Of a stretch of 6,650 nt of DNA, positions 1-6,136 are shown one piece after another. Origin of the DNA: an uncultured Flammeovirgaceae bacterium (GTDB taxonomy: Bacteria; Bacteroidota; Bacteroidia; Cytophagales; Cyclobacteriaceae); NCBI GenBank assembly GCA_946480685.1, contig CAMLLI010000252.1, positions 1 through 6,650 of the forward strand. Reading direction: 5' to 3'. Every line of letters starts with the position of its first letter. Within the stretch, counting starts at the first letter, position 1. The notes under the pieces are model-generated. The model made no database searches, had not been told where the DNA came from, and worked only from the letters and a program-made list of their open reading frames with translations. The translations under genes and the position numbers were made by a program.

Positions 1-1884
1 GGCTACACTGCACTGATGCAGGAGAACGAACAACTGGCGCGAGCCAAACGCAAGCGGCTAAAGGACGTGCTTGAAGTACAGATTGAAAAACACAACGGTA
101 AGACTATACAATATTATGGTGATGGCTCCCTGAGCATCTTCAGCAGTGCCATTGACAGCGTTACCTGTGCTATTGATATTCAGCGCGAACTGAAGCAGGA
201 CTTGACGGTAGATTTGCGCATTGGCATTCATACCGGTGATGTTATTATTGAAGATGAAGCGATCTATGGTGATGGTGTTAATCTTGCTTCACGGATCGAA
301 TCGCTTGCTGCTCCCGGCAGTATATTGGTTTCCGAGAAGGTGTTTGATGAGATCAAAAACCAGACAGATATACAGTCGCGTGAGCTCGGTTATTTTGAAA
401 TGAAAAATGTAAAGCAGCCGGTACGGGTTTATGCGATTGCGAATAGCGGTATCGTTGTGCCAGACCGGGCTGAGCTTCAGGGAAAGACCAAGCAGCCTGT
501 AAACCGATTGGCTGTGTTGCCTTTTGTGAATATGAGTGCTGATCCTGAAAATGAATACTTCAGCGATGGTATTACCGAAGAATTGTTAAATGCACTTACC
601 AAGGTTGATGGCTTGCAGGTTACATCGCGTACTTCTGCATTCGCCTTTAAAGGCAAGAACGTTGACATCCGCGACATCGGTATTCAATTGAATGTTGATA
701 AAGTATTGGAGGGCAGTGTGCGAAAGGCTGGTAACCGCGTTCGCATTACGGCACAGCTTATTAATGCTGCCGATGGCTATCATCTGTGGAGTGAGAATTA
801 TGATCGTAACCTGACAGATATATTTGAAGTACAGGATGAGATCAGCAATATCATTACGAATAAACTTCGGGAGAATCTCACATCATCGCCACAGGCTACA
901 CAATTGGTGAAGTCCCCTCCTGCCCGCAATACGGAAGCATATACCGCATATCTCAAAGGACTGCACTTCGCCAACAAGGTAACACCAAACGATACTCGTA
1001 AAGCGATCGAGTGCTTTCAGGAAGCTGTTGCACTTGAACCGGATTACGCCCTCGCCTATGCCAAGCTGGCCCTGGCGCATAGTGTACTTGGTGCAAGCGG
1101 GCAAATGCTGCCGCGTACCGCGTTTGAAAGAGCACACCACTATGCCGATAAAGCGCTGCAACTTGACAGCACCATTGCGGAAGGACATATCGCGAAGGGT
1201 GGTATATATTTGCTATATGATTGGAAATGGCAGCCTGCGTATGATGCCTTGCAGCGCGCGCTGCAACTGAATCCCGGAGCCACGGGAGCGTATGAGTTGT
1301 TGTCGCTATACTATATCCAGACTGCTCAAAAAGATAAAGCTGTCGAGGTGATGGAGAAGGCTGTGAAGCTTGACCCGCTATCCGCTACAGCAAACCAGTC
1401 GCTGGGCAAGATGTATATATTTGCCGAGCGCTATGATGACGCTATCAAACAAGCGAACAAGATACTGGAGATTGATCCGCAGATGCGCGCGAGTCTTGAA
1501 CTGAAAGCCTGGGCCACCGGTATGAAAGGTGATTGGGAAGCCGCGTTGAAATTGTTTGAAGAGATTCATCGTCTCACCAATCATCCGCTCAAAGGACTGA
1601 TGGGTGTTGGCTATGCTCATGCGCGACTCGGTCACCGGGAAAAAGCATTTGAATGTATACAAAAGATCGAACAGCAGCAGGTAGAGAATCCGGATGCTGT
1701 GCTCGATGCAGATCTTGTAGGTATATGGGTTGCGCTGGGTGATACCGATAAAGCTTTTTACCACATCTCCCAATGTGTTGAGAAGCGTATAGCGCCCCTG
1801 GGTTTATTCCTGGAGTATCCTGTGTTTAAAGGACTGCGTAACGATCCGAGGTTGCTGGCGTTGCGTGATCGGGTTAATGTGTAG
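1..1884 (+). CDS. Class III nucleotide cyclase with TolB-like domain and TPR repeats (5' partial)
   Basis: The gene is cut by the left window edge. The reading frame is open from base 1, and the visible start G-Y-T-A-L is the tail of the cyclase motif D-x-V-G-Y-T, so the ATG at 16 is internal. Numbering below is by the 627 visible residues. Residues 1-145 are a cyclase homology domain: metal-binding Asp41 in QYYGDG, and the Asn94/Arg98 pair in YGDGVNLASR. The adenine-selecting Lys and Asp positions appear to be Gln37 and Ala87, so the product (cAMP, cGMP or neither) is uncertain. Residues 168-290 match the TolB-N/FlgO-like domain (RLAVLPFVNMS, then YFSDGITEEL and LEGSVRKAGNRVRITAQL). From about 313 to 600 come TPR-type helical repeats (for example AIECFQEAVALEPDYALAYA), ending in a typical LRNDPRLLAL tail. 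No membrane segment is visible. This architecture is common in Bacteroidota and Proteobacteria; the usual role proposed is a signalling enzyme with a protein-interaction tail. Family call is firm; activity is not. Confidence 0.93.
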   Translation, partial: GYTALMQENEQLARAKRKRLKDVLEVQIEKHNGKTIQYYGDGSLSIFSSAIDSVTCAIDIQRELKQDLTVDLRIGIHTGDVIIEDEAIYGDGVNLASRIESLAAPGSILVSEKVFDEIKNQTDIQSRELGYFEMKNVKQPVRVYAIANSGIVVPDRAELQGKTKQPVNRLAVLPFVNMSADPENEYFSDGITEELLNALTKVDGLQVTSRTSAFAFKGKNVDIRDIGIQLNVDKVLEGSVRKAGNRVRITAQLINAADGYHLWSENYDRNLTDIFEVQDEISNIITNKLRENLTSSPQATQLVKSPPARNTEAYTAYLKGLHFANKVTPNDTRKAIECFQEAVALEPDYALAYAKLALAHSVLGASGQMLPRTAFERAHHYADKALQLDSTIAEGHIAKGGIYLLYDWKWQPAYDALQRALQLNPGATGAYELLSLYYIQTAQKDKAVEVMEKAVKLDPLSATANQSLGKMYIFAERYDDAIKQANKILEIDPQMRASLELKAWATGMKGDWEAALKLFEEIHRLTNHPLKGLMGVGYAHARLGHREKAFECIQKIEQQQVENPDAVLDADLVGIWVALGDTDKAFYHISQCVEKRIAPLGLFLEYPVFKGLRNDPRLLALRDRVNV

Positions 1885-1893
1885 GTGTGGGTG

Positions 1894-1915
1894 CTATATA
1901 TTCTCTGATATATAG
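1894..1915 (+). terminator. AT-rich hairpin just after the cyclase gene
   Basis: CTATATA (1894-1900) and TATATAG (1909-1915) are perfect inverted arms around an 8-nt loop. A further G-T and T-A pair extends the stem to nine. It begins 9 bases after the stop codon. The stem is weak (all A-T except the end pairs) and no T-run follows directly, although TGTTTTTA occurs at 1931-1938. It may help end cyclase transcription, but it is not a textbook intrinsic terminator. Confidence 0.3.
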
Positions 1916-1937
1916 TAGTACAGTACATCGTGTTTTT

Positions 1938-2047
1938 AGCTTAGGTTGCTTAATACGTTGCATCACCTTGAATAACAATTGTGACATGGGGGTTTCTCGC
2001 GGCACATGCGCATTTTATAGCAAGCGCGGCTCGCTCGAAATGACGGT
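1938..2047 (+). repeat. REP-like intergenic repeat, copy 1
   Basis: This 110-bp block recurs almost unchanged at 2156-2263. It opens with AGCTTAGGTTGCTTAATACG, has GGGGGTTTCTCGCGGCAC in the middle and closes with GCTCGCTCGAAATGACGGT. The two copies differ at scattered bases and by a small length difference near the right end. The words TTTCTCGC and CTCGAAATGAC in this orientation resemble short repetitive elements seen in many Bacteroidota intergenic regions (from memory, not checked). No open frame in it looks coding. Confidence 0.85.
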
Positions 2048-2069
2048 GCTTACAACGTCACTTCGAGCG
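2032..2069. repeat. Strong inverted repeat between the repeat copies
   Basis: CGCTCGAAATGACG (2032-2045) faces CGTCACTTCGAGCG (2056-2069): 13 of 14 positions pair, with a 10-nt spacer that can close further through T2047-A2054 and G2048-C2053. The dyad is formed by the right end of repeat copy 1 meeting the inverted third copy. As RNA it would fold on either strand, so it could act as a bidirectional transcription barrier between the converging cyclase and aldo/keto reductase genes. It has no flanking T-run. Confidence 0.65.
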
Positions 2070-2117
2070 TGCGCTTTGGGTTCATATCTCTATTCCTCAT
2101 GCGAGAAGGCCCGTGTC
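2055..2117 (-). repeat. Diverged inverted partial copy of the same repeat
   Basis: Read on the plus strand this stretch runs ACGTCACTTCGAGCG, then a variable middle, then GCGAGAAGGCCCGTGTC. The reverse complement of copy 2 gives CCGTCATTTCGAGCG, a variable middle, then GCGAGAAACCCCCGTGTC. The two conserved ends and their order match, while the middle has diverged. It lacks the roughly 40-bp AGCTTAGG flank of the direct copies. It is therefore best read as a shortened third copy in opposite orientation. Confidence 0.6.
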
Positions 2118-2155
2118 GGAGCAACGCTGACGTGGTATATAGTGAAGTGTTCTTA

Positions 2156-2263
2156 AGCTTAGGTTGCTTAATACGTTGCATCACCTTGAATACTATTTTG
2201 ACACGGGGGTTTCTCGCGGCACGTGTGCATTTTATAGCAAGCACGCTCGCTCGAAATGACGGT
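2156..2263 (+). repeat. REP-like intergenic repeat, copy 2
   Basis: This is the second direct copy (108 bp) of the block at 1938-2047, at a period of about 218 bp. It starts with the same AGCTTAGGTTGCTTAATACG and ends with TCGAAATGACGGT. Its last base is the first base of the complemented stop codon of the aldo/keto reductase, so the element abuts that gene exactly. Confidence 0.85.
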
Positions 2264-3261
2264 TAGCGCATGCCTACCCAGTGTGGGTATATTTTCTTTT
2301 GTTCGCTGGCTGCTTCGAGTTTGGAAACCTGCTCTGATGTCAAGTTCCATCCGGTGGCATCGAGGTTCTCAATCAGTTGCTTTTCGTTGCGCGCTCCGAT
2401 CACTATGTTACTTACGGTAGGGCGTTGCAGTAACCAGTTGATGGCTACCTGTGGTATACTTTTACCGGTTTCAGCAGCCACTTCATCCAACGCGTGAATC
2501 ACTTTGAATAAATATTCGTCTGATACCTCTGGTCCACCGGCAGCGCCTCCGGATTTAATGCGGCCTTCACCCAACGGTTGGCCTGGGCGGATTTTTCCGG
2601 TTAAGCGTCCCCAGCCTAAAGCGCTCCATACCATCAGTCCTATATTTTGATCTTTAGCCATGGGCATCAACTCCCATTCGTATTCGCGACCGATCAACGA
2701 ATAGTATCCCTGGTACACTATATATTTTGCAAGACCATACTTCTCTGAAGTTGCCAGCGACTTCATTACCTGCCAGGCCGTAAAATTCGAACAACCTATA
2801 TAGCGAATTTTTCCACTCGCGATGAGATGATCCAGAGCAGCCAGGGTTTCTTCTACCGGTGTAAGCGGATCGAACGCATGTATGAAGTATACATCTATAT
2901 AGTCGGTTGCCAGGCGCTTGAGACTTGCTTCCACTTCCCGAATCAAATGATACCGTGATGCTCCACTGTCGTTTGTGTTACTGCCCATCATAAACCCTGC
3001 TTTGGTAGAGATAAGCGCTTCACTCCTTTTACCTTTTAGTGCCGCTCCTAAAATTTGTTCAGCTGCTCCGAATGAGTATACATTGGCGGTATCAAAGAAA
3101 TTTACCCCGCGCTCCAGACATATATCAATAAGACGTGTTGCTTCCGCTACATCTGTTTCACCCCATTTCTTAAAGAAATCATTTGTACCACCGAAGGTAC
3201 CTGTTCCTAAACTTAATACAGAAACGCGCAAGCCTGCGTTTCCTAATTGCCGGTATTCCAT
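2263..3261 (-). CDS. Aldo/keto reductase
   Basis: This is a cytoplasmic NAD(P)H-dependent oxidoreductase of the aldo/keto reductase superfamily, which reduces aldehydes or ketones (or the reverse). With the start at 3261 the protein has 332 residues, normal for the family. The catalytic tetrad is complete: Asp57 and Tyr62 in FFDTANVYS, Lys87 in LISTKAG, and His128 in DVYFIHAFD. Other family marks are GCSNF (156-160), QGYYSLIGREYEWEL (184-198) and the cofactor-binding VIGARNEKQLIENL (287-300). I chose the Met at 3261 because the protein then begins MEYRQLGNAGLRVS, the standard family N-terminus; an in-frame ATG at 3306 would add 15 unconserved residues. No clear Shine-Dalgarno precedes either. 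It shares its strand with the AraC gene but sits 246 bp downstream of it. The substrate cannot be told from sequence. Confidence 0.95.
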   Translation of the reverse strand: MEYRQLGNAGLRVSVLSLGTGTFGGTNDFFKKWGETDVAEATRLIDICLERGVNFFDTANVYSFGAAEQILGAALKGKRSEALISTKAGFMMGSNTNDSGASRYHLIREVEASLKRLATDYIDVYFIHAFDPLTPVEETLAALDHLIASGKIRYIGCSNFTAWQVMKSLATSEKYGLAKYIVYQGYYSLIGREYEWELMPMAKDQNIGLMVWSALGWGRLTGKIRPGQPLGEGRIKSGGAAGGPEVSDEYLFKVIHALDEVAAETGKSIPQVAINWLLQRPTVSNIVIGARNEKQLIENLDATGWNLTSEQVSKLEAASEQKKIYPHWVGMR

Positions 3262-3354
3262 ACTGTTTAATGTTTGATTTAACGAACACAAAATTGCCGG
3301 CAGCATGTGTTATAGTTCAGGAGAAAGTACGGAATGGCTGGGAGGAAATACGGG

Positions 3355-3424
3355 GAGCTGTGAGCTTTGAGGTGCGAGCTGCGAGATTGAAGGGCTACTG
3401 GCTGCAAGCTACTGGATGAGGATC
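3355..3424. repeat. Degenerate 7-bp tandem repeat
   Basis: The stretch can be cut into ten consecutive 7-mers: GAGCTGT, GAGCTTT, GAGGTGC, GAGCTGC, GAGATTG, AAGGGCT, ACTGGCT, GCAAGCT, ACTGGAT, GAGGATC. The first five keep GAG in phase, and the middle ones keep GCT at the end. GCTACTGG occurs at 3394-3401 and again at 3408-3415, exactly two units apart. No gene covers it. It lies upstream of the aldo/keto reductase. Confidence 0.55.
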
Positions 3425-3434
3425 GTTAGGCTGC

Positions 3435-3469
3435 GTGACTATATATGCCAGTCACCTTCTACTAGGTGA
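3435..3469. promoter_or_regulatory. Overlapping inverted repeats able to form alternative hairpins
   Basis: GTGACT (3435-3440) pairs with AGTCAC (3450-3455) around 9 nt. TCACCT (3452-3457) pairs with AGGTGA (3464-3469) around 6 nt. The two stems share bases 3452-3455 and so exclude each other. They lie between the AraC stop and the aldo/keto reductase start on the minus strand. They could be terminator-like structures after AraC or a leader structure before the reductase. No T-run is present, and short dyads can arise by chance. Confidence 0.25.
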
Positions 3470-3497
3470 ATACGTTAAACCACAAACATCTTACTAG

Positions 3498-3525
3498 TAG
3501 CTGGCAGCTAGAAGCCAGCAGCTTT
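3498..3525. repeat. Second 7-bp-phased block with a hairpin at the AraC 3' end
   Basis: The units TAGCTGG, CAGCTAG, AAGCCAG and CAGCTTT follow one another in 7-bp phase, all fitting NAGCNNN. Within them GCTGGC (3500-3505) and GCCAGC (3514-3519) form a perfect 6-bp stem with an 8-nt loop. The block overlaps the last codons and the stop of the AraC gene, so it encodes that protein's C-terminal K-A-A-G-F. The hairpin might serve as a weak terminator, but no T-run follows on the minus strand. Confidence 0.45.
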
Positions 3526-4446
3526 TCTAAATTCTGCTGGTGTCTTTCCGGTTTGGCTTTTGTAGTAGCGGGCAAAGTATGAGGGGTCATCGTAGCCGAG
3601 GCGGTAGGCGATTTCGCTTATGCTTTTGTGTGAGTGTTTGAGACACATCGTGGCTTGTTTGATGAGCTGGTCTTTGATGAGTTGTCCAGCGGATTTACCG
3701 GTGAGTAACTTGATGGTATCATTCAAATGATTCTGAGATATACCAAGCTCGTCAGCATACTCGGCTATCTTTTTCAGTTTGATAGCGTTGCCTTTGTTGA
3801 TGGTTTTGAAATCGCGCATGTACAAGGCGGTAAACGACTTCAGCAGGCGTATAGATGAACGGTTGCTTTCTGACGGCAGCGCGCCTGACTCATATTGTGC
3901 ATAGGCTTTGTTCAGCAGGGCGTGCAAATATCCACGAAGTATATTATCCGAGAACTCGTTGCGCTGTTTATACTCGGTGTGCATCATTTCAAACAATGTG
4001 AGATAATGCTTGGTCTGTTCGTCTGTCAGATGAAGTACTGAATTTCCATCGAGCTGAAAGAACGGCAATTCGTGCAGGAAGTTTTTGTTATCGCGACCGA
4101 GGTTGAAGAAGTCATCGGAGAATGAGCAGTAGTAACCCCGTTGTTCATCGCCTTCTGCTTTCCAGGCACTGATCATATCCGGACTTACAAAACATAGCAT
4201 GTTCTTACGGATATAGTGTTCCTGTAAACCAAACGTCTGCAGCCCCTCGCCCTCCGTTACGAGAAATACCATATAGAAATCGAGGCGATGCACATCAATC
4301 GCACTTTTGCTGTTGCATCGCTGATGAATATCAAAATACTCTGTGCTGTGTTTACGAATCAGGGGAACCTTATCGGGTGCGTCGTCAAAGTATACTTTAC
4401 CAAATGCTTCGCTGCGGTGTATCGGGATATTCTGATTCTTGCTCAT
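3508..4446 (-). CDS. AraC/XylS-family transcriptional regulator
   Basis: This 312-residue protein has the classic layout: an N-terminal sensing region of about 200 residues (cupin-like strands around 55-110, including FYMVFLVTEGEG at 57-68) and a C-terminal DNA-binding region with two helix-turn-helix units. The first lies at about 224-248 (LKKIAEYADELGISQNHLND), the second at about 275-300 (SISEIAYRLGYDDPSYFARY), followed by the family signature tail GKTPAEFR (300-307). The length is normal and the Met at 4446 is the only sensible start. It follows the dehydrogenase gene after 78 bp on the same strand. It may regulate itself, the dehydrogenase or the downstream reductase; the sequence does not decide among these. 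Its final residues come from a 7-bp repeat block. The effector is unknown. Confidence 0.95.
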   Translation of the reverse strand: MSKNQNIPIHRSEAFGKVYFDDAPDKVPLIRKHSTEYFDIHQRCNSKSAIDVHRLDFYMVFLVTEGEGLQTFGLQEHYIRKNMLCFVSPDMISAWKAEGDEQRGYYCSFSDDFFNLGRDNKNFLHELPFFQLDGNSVLHLTDEQTKHYLTLFEMMHTEYKQRNEFSDNILRGYLHALLNKAYAQYESGALPSESNRSSIRLLKSFTALYMRDFKTINKGNAIKLKKIAEYADELGISQNHLNDTIKLLTGKSAGQLIKDQLIKQATMCLKHSHKSISEIAYRLGYDDPSYFARYYKSQTGKTPAEFRKAAGF

Positions 4447-4452
4447 GGCGTT

Positions 4453-4488
4453 ACCGTTGTACAGATAGTAAAATCAACCGTACAAGAT
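4453..4488. promoter_or_regulatory. Possible operator upstream of the AraC gene
   Basis: TTGTAC (4457-4462) and GTACAA (4480-4485) are perfect inverted arms 23 bp apart centre to centre. The same stretch also reads as an imperfect direct repeat, CCGTTGTACAGATA and CCGTACAAGATA, with ACCG recurring at a 24-bp step (4453 and 4477). AraC-type proteins commonly bind direct half-sites spaced about two helical turns apart, and the site is only a few bases upstream of the start at 4446. Autoregulation is an inference. Confidence 0.3.
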
Positions 4489-4524
4489 ATCAGAAGATTC
4501 CCGCAGAAAATAAATTTGCTGGTA

Positions 4525-5814
4525 TTATTTAGCGACACTCACTTTCCAGATCACATTGCTTGTGTCATCGGTTATCAACAGCGATCCATCGGGAGTTACC
4601 CGAACGCATACCGGGCGTCCGTGCACTTTTTCTTTATCCAGGTTGGCTACGAAGCCTGTCAGGAAATCTTCGTCTTTGCCAGTAGGCTTACCGTTGTCGT
4701 CAAACGGAACAAAAACTACTTTATACCCCGAGAGGACAGATCGATTCCATGAACCATGCTGTGCTATAAATGCACCGCGATGATACTTTTCAGGAAATGC
4801 TTTCTTATCATAAAAGGCAAGTCCGAGTGAAGCCGTATGCGCTCCGACATCAACATCCGGTTTTATATACTTATCGAGTACACCGGGCTTCGGTTCTTTT
4901 ACGCGTTCATCGGTACGACCATGGTATATCCAGGGCCATCCGTAGAAGCCGTCTTCTTTTACGCTGGTGAGGTAATCGGGCACCAAGTCATCTCCCAAAC
5001 CATCACGTTCATTTACTACTGTCCAAAGTCTATTGTCTGACCAATCCATTCCTACCGGATTACGCAGTCCGCTTGCATATACTTTTAATCCCGACCCATC
5101 GGGGTTCATTTCAAGTATAGCGGCCCGCAGGTATTCACTCTTGATACCTTTCTCAGCAATGTTCGTTCCTGATCCGACCGCTATATATAGTTTCTTCCCG
5201 TCTTTACTGGCGATGATGTTGCGTGTCCAATGCTGGTTAATTTTACCGGCAGGCAGATCTATGATCTTCTGACCTTTATCGGTTATAGAAAGTTGTCCGG
5301 GTTTATAGGGATAACGCCACACCGCATCCGTGTTGGCAACATAAAACCAGTTGTCCAATACGAGCATGCCAAAAGGCTGATTCAGTTTGGTGAGAAATGT
5401 TTGGCGCGTGTCCGGTTTACCATCGCCATTGGTGTCGCGCAGCAGCGTAATGCGATCAGCACTCTTGCGCATATTTTTGGATTTGGATGCGCCAATGATC
5501 CAACCGCCAATTCGCATCAGTAAAGAATAATTGGAATTACTTTCGGCTACGAGTATATCTCCGTTCGGTGTAATATATAGCCAACGCGGATTTTCAAATC
5601 CATCCGCAAAACGCGTAACGATAAATCCCGGAGGAGCCTGGGGAGTCTGACCTTCCGCCCACCCGGTCACGTTACTAAAGTTCATGGAGGATTTAGTAGC
5701 ATGCGGTGGGGGAAGATTATCAGACAGCTCTTTATTTTTTGGTTGTGTATCGTTTTGTGAAAAACTTTCAAATGAAAGAAGTGTCACTACGATAATGCAT
5801 ACGATCGCTTTCAT
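4525..5814 (-). CDS. Exported PQQ-dependent sugar dehydrogenase (sorbosone dehydrogenase-like)
   Basis: This 429-residue protein belongs to the soluble glucose/sorbosone dehydrogenase beta-propeller family, which oxidises sugars or aldehydes with the cofactor PQQ. Residues 1-20 (MKAIVCIIVVTLLSFESFSQ) are a signal peptide with probable cleavage near SFS-Q, so it acts in the periplasm. Propeller-type segments begin at about 61 (APPGFIVTRFADGFENPRWL). Family marks are DTNGDGKPD (127-135, a calcium-loop-like acidic motif), NQHWTRNI with the likely catalytic His195, GLRNPVGMDW (249-258) with the conserved Arg251, DGFYGWPW (288-295), HGSWNRS (353-359), and the last strand VTPDGSLLITDD (406-417). 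There is no CxxCH, so no fused cytochrome domain. The length fits the family. The start lies 19 bp after the DUF1328 stop, suggesting co-transcription. The true substrate is unknown, and electron acceptor and PQQ source are not shown here. Confidence 0.9.
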   Translation of the reverse strand: MKAIVCIIVVTLLSFESFSQNDTQPKNKELSDNLPPPHATKSSMNFSNVTGWAEGQTPQAPPGFIVTRFADGFENPRWLYITPNGDILVAESNSNYSLLMRIGGWIIGASKSKNMRKSADRITLLRDTNGDGKPDTRQTFLTKLNQPFGMLVLDNWFYVANTDAVWRYPYKPGQLSITDKGQKIIDLPAGKINQHWTRNIIASKDGKKLYIAVGSGTNIAEKGIKSEYLRAAILEMNPDGSGLKVYASGLRNPVGMDWSDNRLWTVVNERDGLGDDLVPDYLTSVKEDGFYGWPWIYHGRTDERVKEPKPGVLDKYIKPDVDVGAHTASLGLAFYDKKAFPEKYHRGAFIAQHGSWNRSVLSGYKVVFVPFDDNGKPTGKDEDFLTGFVANLDKEKVHGRPVCVRVTPDGSLLITDDTSNVIWKVSVAK

Positions 5815-5833
5815 TCTTCGATCTTACAGGTTA

Positions 5834-6001
5834 TTACTTCTTAAAGAGCGTAGCTCCAAAGGCAATCACAATAACAAAACCTATAATGAAAACGAAGAAC
5901 AATACCTTGGCTATAGATGCAGCACCTTCTGCAATTCCGCCAAATCCGAATATTGCCGCTATAATGGCAATGATAAAAAAGATTGCAGCCCAGCGTAACA
6001 T
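5834..6001 (-). CDS. DUF1328/YtjA-family small membrane protein
   Basis: This 55-residue gene is too short for many gene finders. The translation begins [20 protein letters not shown] and continues with [16 protein letters not shown], the hallmark sequence of the DUF1328 (YtjA) family, which is always about 50-60 residues. Two membrane helices cover about residues 4-22 and 32-51, joined by a short Gly/Ala/Glu turn, with a Lys-Lys end. It should sit in the inner membrane. The family's function is not established; members are widespread in Proteobacteria and Bacteroidota, often near stress-related genes. The dehydrogenase gene starts 19 bp downstream. No good Shine-Dalgarno precedes the ATG, as is common in Bacteroidota. 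Confidence 0.92.
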   Translation of the reverse strand: MLRWAAIFFIIAIIAAIFGFGGIAEGAASIAKVLFFVFIIGFVIVIAFGATLFKK

Positions 6002-6025
6002 AGTTTTAATCGTTTAAAGGTTGAT

Positions 6026-6055
6026 AAAATTTATTTATACCTATACGTTTTAAAA
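6026..6055 (-). promoter_or_regulatory. Possible Bacteroidota-type promoter for the DUF1328 gene
   Basis: On the minus strand TTTT (6055-6052) and TAAATTTT (6033-6026) are separated by 18 bp. This resembles the Bacteroidota sigma pattern TTTG, about 19 bp, TAnnTTTG, with the last G missing in both boxes. It would start transcription roughly 20 bases before the DUF1328 ATG. The region is very A/T-rich, so a chance match is quite possible. Confidence 0.25.
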
Positions 6056-6115
6056 TGTTATGCCTGTTGCGTGGAAATGATATAAGATTGCCTGCGGCCC
6101 GATACAGGAGTTAGT

Positions 6116-6128
6116 GAGCAAATTGCTC
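6116..6128. promoter_or_regulatory. Short dyad downstream of the DUF4130 gene
   Basis: GAGCAA (6116-6121) and TTGCTC (6123-6128) are perfect inverted arms around a single A, 8 bases beyond the stop codon of the upstream minus-strand gene. It could be a protein-binding dyad; as RNA, only five pairs with a 3-nt loop could form, and no T-run follows. The rest of 6002-6136 holds only the possible promoter; I see no gene in it. Confidence 0.25.
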
Positions 6129-6136
6129 CACATAAG

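Noticed and set aside
16..18. ATG at 16 as the start of the cyclase gene
   Set aside because: The frame stays open to base 1 and the residues before it (G-Y-T-A-L) belong to the conserved cyclase motif, so the gene begins outside the window.
1378..1773. Minus-strand open frame of 131 codons
   Set aside because: It is antisense to the TPR part of the cyclase gene and has no domain features.
1885..2262. tRNA or other structured RNA gene in the convergent gap
   Set aside because: No cloverleaf or CCA-like end could be formed; the structure present is explained by the repeat copies.
1885..2262. Insertion sequence
   Set aside because: There is no transposase frame, no clear target-site duplication and no paired terminal inverted repeats at the outer edges.
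1938..2263. CRISPR array
   Set aside because: There are only two direct copies of about 110 bp with a third inverted, not short regularly spaced repeats with unique spacers, and no cas gene is present.
1887..2266. Two small plus-strand open frames in the convergent intergenic region
   Set aside because: Both contain the same peptide LGCLIRCITLN only because each runs through a copy of the DNA repeat; neither has a coding signature.
3262..3306. N-terminal extension of the aldo/keto reductase from the ATG at 3306
   Set aside because: The extra 15 residues (MLPAILCSLNQTLNS) are not typical of the family, while MEYRQLGNAGLRVS from 3261 is the usual beginning.
4288..4752. Plus-strand open frame of 154 codons
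   Set aside because: It lies antisense across the AraC gene start and the dehydrogenase end, has no recognisable domain, and both covered genes are clearly real.
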